Source: Mailhella sp. (lineage in GTDB: Bacteria > Desulfobacterota > Desulfovibrionia > Desulfovibrionales > Desulfovibrionaceae). Taken from it: DNA of 7,368 nucleotides. The notes under the pieces are model-generated. The model was not told where the DNA came from and did not search any database. It saw only the letters and a list, made by a program, of their open reading frames with translations. The stretch is taken from positions 1-7,368 of the forward strand of contig JAGAZG010000172.1 of the NCBI GenBank assembly GCA_017940105.1, given 5' to 3'. Positions 1 through 5,296 of the stretch are shown piece by piece. Position numbers and translations under genes: made by a program. The stretch's first letter is position 1. Every line of letters starts with the position of its first letter.

Positions 1-723
1 GGTATACAAAACTCCGGCCTGGGCCCTCAGGGGACTTTGCGCGTCAAAGCCAAGCTTTTGCGCGAGAGCGTCAGCAGTGACAAAGCCAATGCCTCGTATA
101 TCCATGGCCAGCCTGTAGGGATTTTCCCTCACCACATTGAGAGCTGATTCGCCGTAGCTGCGGTATATGCGCACAGCAAGCCCGGGGGTGACTCCATGAG
201 GCTGCAAAAAAAGCATGAGCTGGCGTATGCCCTGATGTTCCTCCCAGGAGCTTTGCATGGCCGCCAGGCGTTTTCTGCCGAATTTGGGAATTTCCAGCAT
301 GCGCTCCGGCTCATTATCCATGATGTTTAGCGCTTCTGCTCCAAACTGAGAAACGATTTTCTCCGCCCACTTCGGCCCTATCCCCTTGATGCAGCCGGAC
401 GCCAGGAAAAGCCTTATGCCTTCTTCGGTGGCCGGCATTTCCTCTTCGCATGAATCCATTTGCAGCTGGCGCCCAAAACGCGGATGGTTGCACCATCTGC
501 CTCTGACGCGCAGGCGAACGCCTGGCTGCGGCGATGCCATGGCTCCCACTACAGTCACAGGATCGTCCCTGTTTTCTATGGCAAGGCGAAAAACAGTCCA
601 GCCGTTTTCATCGTTATGGAAAACCACGCGTTCCACAGTGCCGGATACGTTTTCAAGCCCCTGGGCGGAACGGACATGCTGACCGTCTTGATTTTTTAAA
701 GATTCAGAATTTTCTTCGGACAT
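1..723 (-). CDS. recD2: RecD2-type ATP-dependent DNA helicase, N-terminal part (runs off window)
   Basis: The frame is open for 241 codons from ATG at 723-721 to the window edge, so the 3' part, including the helicase motor, is missing. Residues about 25-92 (VSGTVERVVF, ENGWTVFRL) form the OB-like N-terminal region of RecD2/YrrC proteins. Next come the helix-hairpin-helix segments: GCIKGIGPKWAEKIVSQFG at 110-128, then ENPYRLAMDIRGIGF at 200-214, both hallmarks of the family. RecD2 enzymes are 5'-3' DNA helicases of about 700-plus residues that act outside RecBCD in repair or replication-fork maintenance; that is family knowledge. An in-frame TGA lies just upstream (744-742), so no earlier start is possible. 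The ATG lacks a Shine-Dalgarno sequence; an AGGAG lies too far upstream and instead faces a small overlapping ORF (704-745). Family assignment is confident; function rests on the N-terminal third only. Confidence 0.9.
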   Translation of the reverse strand, partial: MSEENSESLKNQDGQHVRSAQGLENVSGTVERVVFHNDENGWTVFRLAIENRDDPVTVVGAMASPQPGVRLRVRGRWCNHPRFGRQLQMDSCEEEMPATEEGIRLFLASGCIKGIGPKWAEKIVSQFGAEALNIMDNEPERMLEIPKFGRKRLAAMQSSWEEHQGIRQLMLFLQPHGVTPGLAVRIYRSYGESALNVVRENPYRLAMDIRGIGFVTADALAQKLGFDAQSPLRAQAGVLYT

Positions 724-745
724 GGAAAAAAGCCAATATTTTCAA
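704..745 (-). CDS. Possible 13-codon leader ORF overlapping the recD2 start
   Basis: On the minus strand AGGAG (754-750) is followed after 4 bases by TTG (745-743), opening a 13-codon frame (MKILAFFHVRRKF) that stops at 706-704. It overlaps the recD2 ATG in another frame. Because recD2 has no Shine-Dalgarno sequence of its own, translation of this short frame could couple to recD2. The start is TTG and the peptide has no known relatives that I recognise, so the call is tentative. Confidence 0.22.
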   Translation of the reverse strand: MKILAFFHVRRKF

Positions 746-772
746 TATGCTCCTGAACAATGCAGAAGAGAA

Positions 773-801
773 AACATACATTAAAATTAAATGTTCTTCA
801 A
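773..801 (-). promoter_or_regulatory. Candidate sigma70-like promoter for recD2
   Basis: Minus strand: -35 TTGAAG (801-796), a 17-base spacer and -10 TATGTT (778-773), 4/6 matches to each consensus box. It lies in the 104-base gap between the glycosyltransferase stop and the recD2 ATG and would give a leader of roughly 40 bases. The region is AT-rich, so chance matches are possible. Confidence 0.4.
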
Positions 802-827
802 CAGGGTGGTATCATTTGCCGGCTCTT

Positions 828-1919
828 TCATGAAGCAGTGCGAATCCAGTCCGGCAAAATGCCGTTCCTGACCATTTTCGTATATCTCTGCGAATTTTTT
901 AAGTACGTGATGCGCTCAGTGTAATGCCTGCGCCTTCTGCCGCTGCTCAGCAGAAAAGCCGCCTTGCAGCGCAAAAGCGTCAGTTTTTCAAACACGTTTA
1001 AAAGCCGCGCTTTCAGGCAGTCCTTATGAAAAAATTCAGCAATTGCCCCATAGCACGGCGTTTTTTGCGCGTATTGCCAAAAATACGACGAGGCTTCTTT
1101 AAAAGCCCCGTTTTTATTAAATGGCTTTACCCCGCCTGAATAGTGAATGATTGCCGGATCACCCACGATTTTGTCATGTTCCGGCATGCCTTCATAAAAA
1201 GCGCTGTTCAGCCACATGACATTGTACCTGGGGTGCAAGAAAAGGATTTTTCCATAAAACAGAGAGTTCAGCACATCCTGGTCATGATGCTTGATTCCTT
1301 TTGTGACAGCAGCTTCAAAAAAAATGTTCGCGTTAAAATCGTTCCGTATGCTTTTTAAATTCAGCAGCATGACTCCGGCATTGAAATAGAGTGAAGTGTC
1401 CTTGAGTCCTAGCACATGTTCGGCATACTGCGCGAATGAGCGGCTCATATCGCGAATTATGTTGGCGTCTTTTGCTGCGGCAGCATAATAATCTGATATA
1501 TCGGTATTAAAAACCAAGGATATGTCCTCAAGGATTATCGTGTCGCCGTCAAGATACAGCGCCTTGTCATAATCACTGAGCAGCTGCGGAATGAAAAAGC
1601 GGTAATAGGTCGCGTTGCTCAGGCGCTTTCCGGTCTTAAGGCGTTTTATGTTGCTGGCGTCAATAAGGCTGGATACGTCGTACACTCGAAGCGAAACATT
1701 TTGCATGTCACTCGTCATGCTCTCAAGCGCACGTTCGTTTGCCTCGCTTAAATCAGAACTGAGCACGATGATGTCATAAAACTTTTCAGGCGAGGCATGC
1801 TCAATCAGTGATTGAATGCATGGAGCAAGGTTGATGCAAAAACTGTTATCAAGCGCAAATACAACCGTGACGCTGTCATGGAGCTTTTCTATTTTTTGTT
1901 GATCGTGCAGCCTGTGCAT
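828..1919 (-). CDS. Family 8 glycosyltransferase (LPS/surface-glycan type)
   Basis: The 363-residue protein has the GT8 (GT-A fold) signature set in order: FALDNSF at 21-27, donor-sugar and metal motif LYLDGD with D124-x-D126, YFNAGVMLLNL at 178-188, HDQDVLN at 212-218 and IIHYSGGVKPF at 257-267, whose His usually helps bind Mn2+. Family members transfer glucose, galactose or related sugars from UDP-sugars, often to lipopolysaccharide core or capsule, at the inner face of the cytoplasmic membrane; the acceptor here is unknown. The C-terminal 70 residues are basic (GRRRRHYTERITYLK), suiting peripheral membrane attachment. ATG 1919 is chosen over in-frame TTG 1928 because AGAAGG lies 9 bases upstream of the ATG but directly abuts the TTG. 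By eye it is more AT-rich than the downstream genes and it has no other glycan genes beside it, so transfer is possible. Confidence 0.88.
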   Translation of the reverse strand: MHRLHDQQKIEKLHDSVTVVFALDNSFCINLAPCIQSLIEHASPEKFYDIIVLSSDLSEANERALESMTSDMQNVSLRVYDVSSLIDASNIKRLKTGKRLSNATYYRFFIPQLLSDYDKALYLDGDTIILEDISLVFNTDISDYYAAAAKDANIIRDMSRSFAQYAEHVLGLKDTSLYFNAGVMLLNLKSIRNDFNANIFFEAAVTKGIKHHDQDVLNSLFYGKILFLHPRYNVMWLNSAFYEGMPEHDKIVGDPAIIHYSGGVKPFNKNGAFKEASSYFWQYAQKTPCYGAIAEFFHKDCLKARLLNVFEKLTLLRCKAAFLLSSGRRRRHYTERITYLKNSQRYTKMVRNGILPDWIRTAS

Positions 1920-1928
1920 CAAAGACAA

Positions 1929-1934
1929 CCTTCT
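1929..1934 (-). promoter_or_regulatory. Shine-Dalgarno site setting the glycosyltransferase start
   Basis: On the minus strand AGAAGG ends 9 bases before ATG 1919-1917 and immediately before the alternative TTG 1928-1926. The spacing rules out the TTG as the main start. Confidence 0.65.
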
Positions 1935-1972
1935 GAAAAAGCAAAATATTGCCGATTGTTCTTACCAAGCGT

Positions 1973-2000
1973 ATTATACATATTTAAAATTATGGCGCAA
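1973..2000 (-). promoter_or_regulatory. Candidate sigma70 promoter for the glycosyltransferase
   Basis: Minus strand: a perfect -10 TATAAT (1978-1973) with a poor -35 TTGCGC (2000-1995) at 16 bases. Transcription would begin near 1966, leaving a leader of about 46 bases before ATG 1919. It is the only consensus -10 in the divergent intergenic region. Confidence 0.55.
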
Positions 2001-2070
2001 TGGATATTATGAGCCCGCAATTTCCAGTAAAAACAAGCTGTAGTGATGAAAATACTTTTGCTTTTTTTGC

Positions 2071-2099
2071 TTGAAAACGGCACAGCAGCATGCTAGGAA
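2071..2099 (+). promoter_or_regulatory. Candidate sigma70 promoter for hom
   Basis: A -35 TTGAAA (2071-2076; 5/6), 17-base spacer and -10 TAGGAA (2094-2099) preceded by TGC, an extended -10 form. Transcription would start near 2106, about 52 bases before ATG 2158. Its position inside the possible upstream extension of the reading frame supports the shorter hom start. Confidence 0.45.
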
Positions 2100-2157
2100 T
2101 TGCACGGTAGGTTATGAGCATATCGCTTGCGCATCGTTTTTTTATTGTGGAGCTTTT

Positions 2158-3474
2158 ATGTCCCAAAAAATTTGCATAGGTGTTGCCGGTCTTGGCACTG
2201 TCGGCAGCGGTCTCGTTGAAATGCTGCAAAAAAATCATGACGACATTCTGCGCAGGACCGGCCGTGAAATTTTCATCAAGGCTGCCGCCGTGCATGACCT
2301 TTCGAAAAAGCGCCGCCTGCCTCCTGAAACTGTTTTGACAGACAATCCCATGTCGCTTGCCGACGATCCTGACATAGATATCGTTGTAGAGCTTATGGGC
2401 GGCACCACTGCCGCACGGCATCTGATTTTGCGGGCCATCGAAAACGGCAAATCCATCGTCACGGCCAACAAGGCTCTTTTGGCAGAATACGGGCAGGAAA
2501 TTTTTTCGCTTGCTGCAAAGAAAAATGTCGCCATCGGTTACGAAGCCAGCGTGGCAGGAGCCATACCTGTCATTCAGACGCTCAAAAACAGCCTGGCAGG
2601 AAACCATATCACTTCTGTTCTTGGCATTCTGAACGGCACATCAAACTACATTCTTTCAGAAATGAACAGCCGTGGGCTGGATTTTCCAACAGCGCTCAAG
2701 GCCGCTCAGGAAATGGGCTATGCTGAGGCAGATCCTTCGCTTGACATTGACGGATTTGACGCAGCCCATAAGCTTACGCTTCTCATACGCCTGGCATGGG
2801 GCAGGCATTATCCGTTTGCCAACCTTTCAGTTGAAGGCATACGACGCGTGGATCCGCTTGACATTGAATTTGCCAGGCAATTCGGATGCCGCATAAAACT
2901 GATTGGCATGGCCGAAGAAAAAGCCGGCAAGATCAAGGCCGGCGTCTTTCCTGCCCTCGTGAGGAGCACCATGCTTCTTGCGCGTGTCAACGGCGCTTTC
3001 AATGCCGTCCGCATAGAAGGCAATGCCGTCGGCTCCTTGTTTTTGCACGGGCTTGGCGCCGGCAGCCGGCCTACAGCAAGCGCCGTGCTAGGCGACCTTT
3101 TGGCTTTGGCCAAGCGCAATGTGCTGAACAGCGCTGACGATAACACCGGCTTTGTTGACGATTTGCCCCTTGCCGACTTTTTATCTCCTGACGAAGCGGT
3201 CAACCCATGGTATGTACGCGCCACCGTGCGGGACACCCCGGGCGTGCTGCGTGATATTGCCGGCGTTTTTGCGCAGGAAAATATCAGCTTTGCCCAGCTT
3301 ATCCAAAAAGAAAAGCAGGATGACCGGGTTTCCCTCGTCTTTTTGACGCACGCAACGCAGGGCCGCGCCATACGCAGCGCCACGGGAGCGCTTGAGCGTT
3401 CCGGCATACTGCTTGTTCCTGCAACATGCTACCGCATTCTTGAAAATCGCGACCATGAAGCAGAAGGCGCGTAG
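2158..3474 (+). CDS. hom: Homoserine dehydrogenase, monofunctional with C-terminal ACT domain
   Basis: Catalyses NAD(P)H-dependent reduction of aspartate-4-semialdehyde to homoserine, the branch point to threonine and methionine, in the cytoplasm. The 438-residue protein has the usual length and order of bacterial Hom. A Rossmann motif GVAGLGTVGSG lies at 8-18, TANKALLA (with Lys105) at 102-109, and the catalytic-domain block ILNGTSNYIL at 157-166. Next comes GYAEADPSLDIDGFDAAHKL at 187-206, where E190, D196, D201 and K205 match the known substrate and catalytic residues of the yeast enzyme by spacing. An ACT domain spans about 351-430 (WYVRATVRDTPGVLRDIAGVF), which in relatives mediates threonine feedback inhibition. 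ATG 2158 is chosen because GGAG sits 5 bases upstream and the protein then starts at the Rossmann strand; the open frame back to 2071 adds 29 residues without family similarity. The gene stands alone with its own promoter candidate. Confidence 0.95.
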   Translation: MSQKICIGVAGLGTVGSGLVEMLQKNHDDILRRTGREIFIKAAAVHDLSKKRRLPPETVLTDNPMSLADDPDIDIVVELMGGTTAARHLILRAIENGKSIVTANKALLAEYGQEIFSLAAKKNVAIGYEASVAGAIPVIQTLKNSLAGNHITSVLGILNGTSNYILSEMNSRGLDFPTALKAAQEMGYAEADPSLDIDGFDAAHKLTLLIRLAWGRHYPFANLSVEGIRRVDPLDIEFARQFGCRIKLIGMAEEKAGKIKAGVFPALVRSTMLLARVNGAFNAVRIEGNAVGSLFLHGLGAGSRPTASAVLGDLLALAKRNVLNSADDNTGFVDDLPLADFLSPDEAVNPWYVRATVRDTPGVLRDIAGVFAQENISFAQLIQKEKQDDRVSLVFLTHATQGRAIRSATGALERSGILLVPATCYRILENRDHEAEGA

Positions 3475-3476
3475 CC

Positions 3477-3492
3477 GGCATTGACAAATGCC
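3477..3492 (+). terminator. Weak hairpin after hom
   Basis: GGCATT (3477-3482), loop GACA, AATGCC (3487-3492): a perfect 6-bp stem three bases after the hom stop. There is no proper T-run, only a pyrimidine-rich stretch, so termination would be weak. It overlaps the -35 box of the next promoter. Confidence 0.3.
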
Positions 3493-3509
3493 TGACCTGT
3501 TCCTATCTA
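3481..3509 (+). promoter_or_regulatory. Candidate sigma70 promoter for the Sec/Cys IscA-like pair
   Basis: A perfect -35 TTGACA (3481-3486), 17-base spacer and a partial -10 TATCTA (3504-3509; 3/6). Transcription would start near 3516, about 25 bases before ATG 3541. The -35 hexamer lies within the hairpin following hom, so readthrough from hom and initiation here could interfere. Confidence 0.45.
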
Positions 3510-3540
3510 TACCAAAATTATTGCATACTGGAGAATGCCC

Positions 3541-3858
3541 ATGATTAAACTTTCTCAAAACGCCCAAAAGGAACTGGAAGCGTTTTTCGCTGACAGGCCA
3601 AAATCCGGCATCAGAATTTACCTGGCTCCCGGCGGCTGAAGCGGCCCGCATCTTTCATTGGCTCTGGATGAGCCAAACGATAACGACAGTTCTTTTGAAG
3701 TCGGCGGCTTTACTTTCTGCCTTGAAAAAAATCTCCTGGAACGTGTCAAAGGCGTCGAAATAGACGTCAGCTACATGGGCTTTATAGTTTCTCCAGTCGT
3801 TCCCGTAGGGGGAGGCCGCAGCTGGGGGTCGTGGGGAAGTTCGTGCGGGAGCAGGTAA
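3541..3858 (+). CDS. IscA/HesB-like Fe-S carrier, selenoprotein with Sec33 encoded by in-frame TGA
   Basis: Read through the TGA at 3637-3639, this frame gives one 105-residue protein from ATG 3541 (GGAG 7 bases upstream) to TAA 3856-3858. Residues 25-40, RIYLAPGG-Sec-SGPHLSL, carry the A-type carrier motif G-C-S-G, in which the Cys (IscA Cys35) binds iron or a cluster. Here that position is TGA. The adjacent paralogue (3916-4230) aligns without gaps over residues 1-89 at 53 of 88 identities excluding position 33, and has TGC there. Conservation on both sides of the TGA argues against decay. A SECIS-like hairpin follows at 3658-3676. The likely role is binding or transfer of iron or Fe-S clusters in the cytoplasm, or a redox variant of it; this is family inference. 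The tail is odd: GGGRSWGSWGSSCGSR has one Cys (102) where the paralogue has four. Expression requires SelA, SelB, SelC and SelD encoded elsewhere. Ordinary gene callers would split or drop this gene. Confidence 0.88.
3637..3680 (+). promoter_or_regulatory. UGA Sec codon and bacterial SECIS-like hairpin
   Basis: The TGA (3637-3639) is followed by stem TTGGCTC (3658-3664), loop TGGAT (3665-3669) and stem GAGCCAA (3670-3676), seven perfect pairs. TC (3655-3656) can also pair with GA (3679-3680) across a small internal loop. The apical loop begins 25 bases after the UGA and has G at its second position. Both fit the published bacterial SECIS pattern recognised by SelB (loop roughly 16-37 bases downstream, G among the first two loop bases). 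The element lies inside the coding sequence, as expected in bacteria. Confidence 0.82.
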
Positions 3859-3915
3859 GGCAGATTTCAGGGACTGCATGGAGCCATAACCTCAATTTGC
3901 ACTCGCGGAGGCATA

Positions 3916-4230
3916 ATGTTTTCCATTAGTCAGACTGCTGTATCTGAACTCAACGCTTTTTTCAGCGACAGGCCAAAATCTTCCATCCGCATATATCTGG
4001 CGCCTGGCGGGTGCAGCGGTCCTCGCCTTTCTCTGGCTCTTGATGAACCGGGCGAGGATGATTCGGTTCTTACCGATTCAGGGTATGACTTTTGCATGTC
4101 CAAAAGTCTGCTTGAACAAGTTGGCGGCGTCAGCATTGATGCGACGCCCATGGGCTTTTTGGTTACGCCCGAAATAGCCTTGCCGCAAACCGGCGGCGGC
4201 TGCTGCGCCGGTTGCGCAGGCTGCCATTGA
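3916..4230 (+). CDS. IscA/HesB-like Fe-S carrier, Cys paralogue of the selenoprotein
   Basis: This 104-residue protein is the tandem twin of the Sec protein, 57 bases downstream and probably on the same transcript. CGGAGG ends 4 bases before ATG 3916. Cys33 (TGC 4012-4014) in APGGCSGPRLSLALDE corresponds to Sec33 upstream and to Cys35 of IscA. Cys60 is shared by both copies. The C-terminus GGGCCAGCAGCH has Cys97, 98, 100 and 103, a glycine-rich counterpart of the C-terminal Cys pair of classical A-type carriers. It probably binds iron or an Fe-S cluster in the cytoplasm; no isc or suf genes accompany it, so the client is unknown. The coding sequence keeps a SECIS-like foldback at the same place as the Sec copy (4021-4057). 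A strong terminator closes the unit. Confidence 0.88.
   Translation: MFSISQTAVSELNAFFSDRPKSSIRIYLAPGGCSGPRLSLALDEPGEDDSVLTDSGYDFCMSKSLLEQVGGVSIDATPMGFLVTPEIALPQTGGGCCAGCAGCH
4021..4057 (+). other. SECIS-like foldback retained in the Cys paralogue
   Basis: CTGGCTC (4033-4039) and GAACCGG (4045-4051) pair at six of seven positions, one of them G-U, around loop TTGAT (4040-4044), at the codons homologous to the SECIS of the Sec copy. Below it CCTCGC (4021-4026) pairs perfectly with GCGAGG (4052-4057), with a 6-base bulge on the 5' side. With TGC at codon 33 it cannot direct Sec insertion. It may be a relic or simply follow from shared codons. Confidence 0.5.
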
Positions 4231-4238
4231 TGCAAAAC

Positions 4239-4267
4239 GGCGCATGCTGATCCATGCGCCTTTTTTT
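4239..4267 (+). terminator. Strong intrinsic terminator after the IscA-like pair
   Basis: GGCGCATG (4239-4246), loop CTGATC, CATGCGCC (4253-4260), then seven T (4261-4267): a perfect 8-bp GC-rich stem with a T-run, 8 bases after the stop of the Cys paralogue. It overlaps the 5'-most in-frame ATG (4244) of the next gene, which therefore cannot be the real start. Confidence 0.9.
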
Positions 4268-4279
4268 ACTGCTGGCACC

Positions 4280-5119
4280 ATGATACCCTTTTGGAAAATT
4301 ACACCCGGCGGCAATCCGACCATACTTTTCAATGCGGCTGACATACCCCCTTGCTCCCGCCCTTCTGCCGCAGTGGAAGCCATGTCGCCAGGTCATCTGC
4401 AAGCTGAGCAGGTGGGATTCATTGATATTGACCGCTGCCGCCTTGACATGATGGGCGGTGAATTCTGCGTCAATGCATCCCGTGCTTTTGCCTGCCTTCT
4501 TGCGACAGAGGGAAGACTGCGTCAGACTGCCGCTGAGCAGTATGAAGGGATCATTTTTTCTTCTGGCGCTGATCATCCGCTCCCTGTGCTCGTCAGGCGC
4601 GCACAGGCAGGCAGCTGCTGGCATGCTGAAGTCTGCCTTTTTATGCAGGCCTTGCCTGAACAGAAACGGCTCTGCGACGGCTCAGCGAGAATCGACCTGC
4701 CAGGCATAACCCATATCATCGAACATGACGTAAAGCCTGATGACCTAGAGGCGTTCTGCTGTTCGCAGCGCGCTGCAAACGGATTGGAGCTTAACGATGC
4801 TGTGGGCCATTTATGGCTGTCTGAAAAAGATGGACTTTTTTCCTTGTTCCCAGTTGTTTGGGTCCGTGCAACGTCGTCCCTCTGCCAAGAAACAGCCTGC
4901 GGTTCAGGCACGCTGGCATCCGCCCTTTTCCTCTGCGGCAAATCCCGATGCAGGCAGTTCACCATAAGGCAGCCCAGCGGTCAGGATCTATGCGTCAGGC
5001 TGGAAAAATCCTCCAGCGGCTGGAACGCATGGATCGGAGGCCCTTGCCGTATAATTGCCAAAGGCGAAACAACCCTTCTCTCAATTGATTCTGCCAGGGC
5101 TGACCAGACAGCGTCGTAG
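4280..5119 (+). CDS. DapF-fold cofactor-independent racemase/epimerase, CntK-like
   Basis: The 279-residue protein has the two-cysteine plan of the diaminopimelate epimerase fold: MGGEFCVNASRA (58-69; Cys63) and ETACGSGT (204-211; Cys207). The two Cys are 144 residues apart, as I recall for Haemophilus DapF (Cys73, Cys217). They act as acid and base to invert an alpha-carbon without PLP. The motifs differ from true DapF (GNGxRC; GLGND near the start). KITPGGNPTILF at 6-17, EQVGFI at 43-48 and GGEFCVNA resemble CntK, the histidine racemase of staphylopine synthesis, as I remember that sequence. An amino-acid racemase with unsettled substrate is thus the safest call. ATG 4280 is chosen because ATG 4244 lies in a terminator stem and the family begins near FWKITPGGN; no good Shine-Dalgarno sequence is visible. 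Only 12 bases separate the T-run from the ATG, so expression needs readthrough or a promoter inside the upstream gene. Confidence 0.75.
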   Translation: MIPFWKITPGGNPTILFNAADIPPCSRPSAAVEAMSPGHLQAEQVGFIDIDRCRLDMMGGEFCVNASRAFACLLATEGRLRQTAAEQYEGIIFSSGADHPLPVLVRRAQAGSCWHAEVCLFMQALPEQKRLCDGSARIDLPGITHIIEHDVKPDDLEAFCCSQRAANGLELNDAVGHLWLSEKDGLFSLFPVVWVRATSSLCQETACGSGTLASALFLCGKSRCRQFTIRQPSGQDLCVRLEKSSSGWNAWIGGPCRIIAKGETTLLSIDSARADQTAS

Positions 5120-5126
5120 CAGACCC

Positions 5127-5148
5127 GCACAGGGATCAATGCCTGTGC
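5127..5148 (+). terminator. Possible weak terminator after the racemase gene
   Basis: GCACAGG (5127-5133), 8-base loop, CCTGTGC (5142-5148): a perfect 7-bp stem 7 bases after the stop codon. The following bases (GTTGTTTGT) are T-rich but interrupted, so efficiency is doubtful. Confidence 0.4.
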
Positions 5149-5207
5149 ACCCGTTGTTTGTAAGAAGAATGAACCAACCAAAACCAGACGCAACGAATAT
5201 TCCGGCC

Positions 5208-5264
5208 TTCAGTCCGCGATGCATCCGCATCTGACAGAAAGCCAAGTTCTTATGCCGGACTGAA
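5208..5264 (+). repeat. Inverted repeat forming a structured leader upstream of the zinc-ribbon gene
   Basis: TTCAGTCCG (5208-5216) and CGGACTGAA (5256-5264) are perfect 9-base inverted arms separated by 39 bases. GCAT (5221-5224) and ATGC (5252-5255) could extend the pairing, and a GATGCATC palindrome lies within the loop. It ends 32 bases before ATG 5297. I do not recognise it as a known riboswitch; no convincing promoter boxes are visible in 5120-5296. Confidence 0.45.
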
Positions 5265-5296
5265 ATAACGATAAACGATACTGCGCAAGAGGTATT

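Noticed and set aside
1917..1928. TTG 1928 as glycosyltransferase start
   Set aside because: The ribosome site would directly abut it; ATG 1919 has 9-base spacing.
2071..2157. N-terminal extension of homoserine dehydrogenase from TTG 2071
   Set aside because: The extra residues do not look like the family, the region carries promoter boxes, and GGAG is correctly spaced for ATG 2158.
1990..2607. 205-codon minus-strand frame over the hom 5' region
   Set aside because: Shadow of hom and its promoter region; no motifs or ribosome site recognised.
2808..3407. 199-codon minus-strand frame antisense to hom
   Set aside because: It mirrors the hom coding frame, is rich in Ser, Arg and Ala with no recognisable domain, and hom is unequivocal.
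3541..3858. Pseudogene or nonsense mutation at TGA 3637
   Set aside because: The stop is TGA, it sits exactly at a Cys column of the paralogue, conservation continues downstream in frame, and a SECIS-like hairpin follows at the right distance. Decay would not be expected to give all four.
3658..3858. Separate 66-codon gene starting at TTG 3658
   Set aside because: It is the C-terminal part of the Sec protein; the TTG lies in the hairpin stem and has no Shine-Dalgarno sequence.
4244..4279. ATG 4244 as start of the racemase gene
   Set aside because: It lies within the 5' arm of a strong intrinsic terminator and has no ribosome site; the family match begins after ATG 4280.
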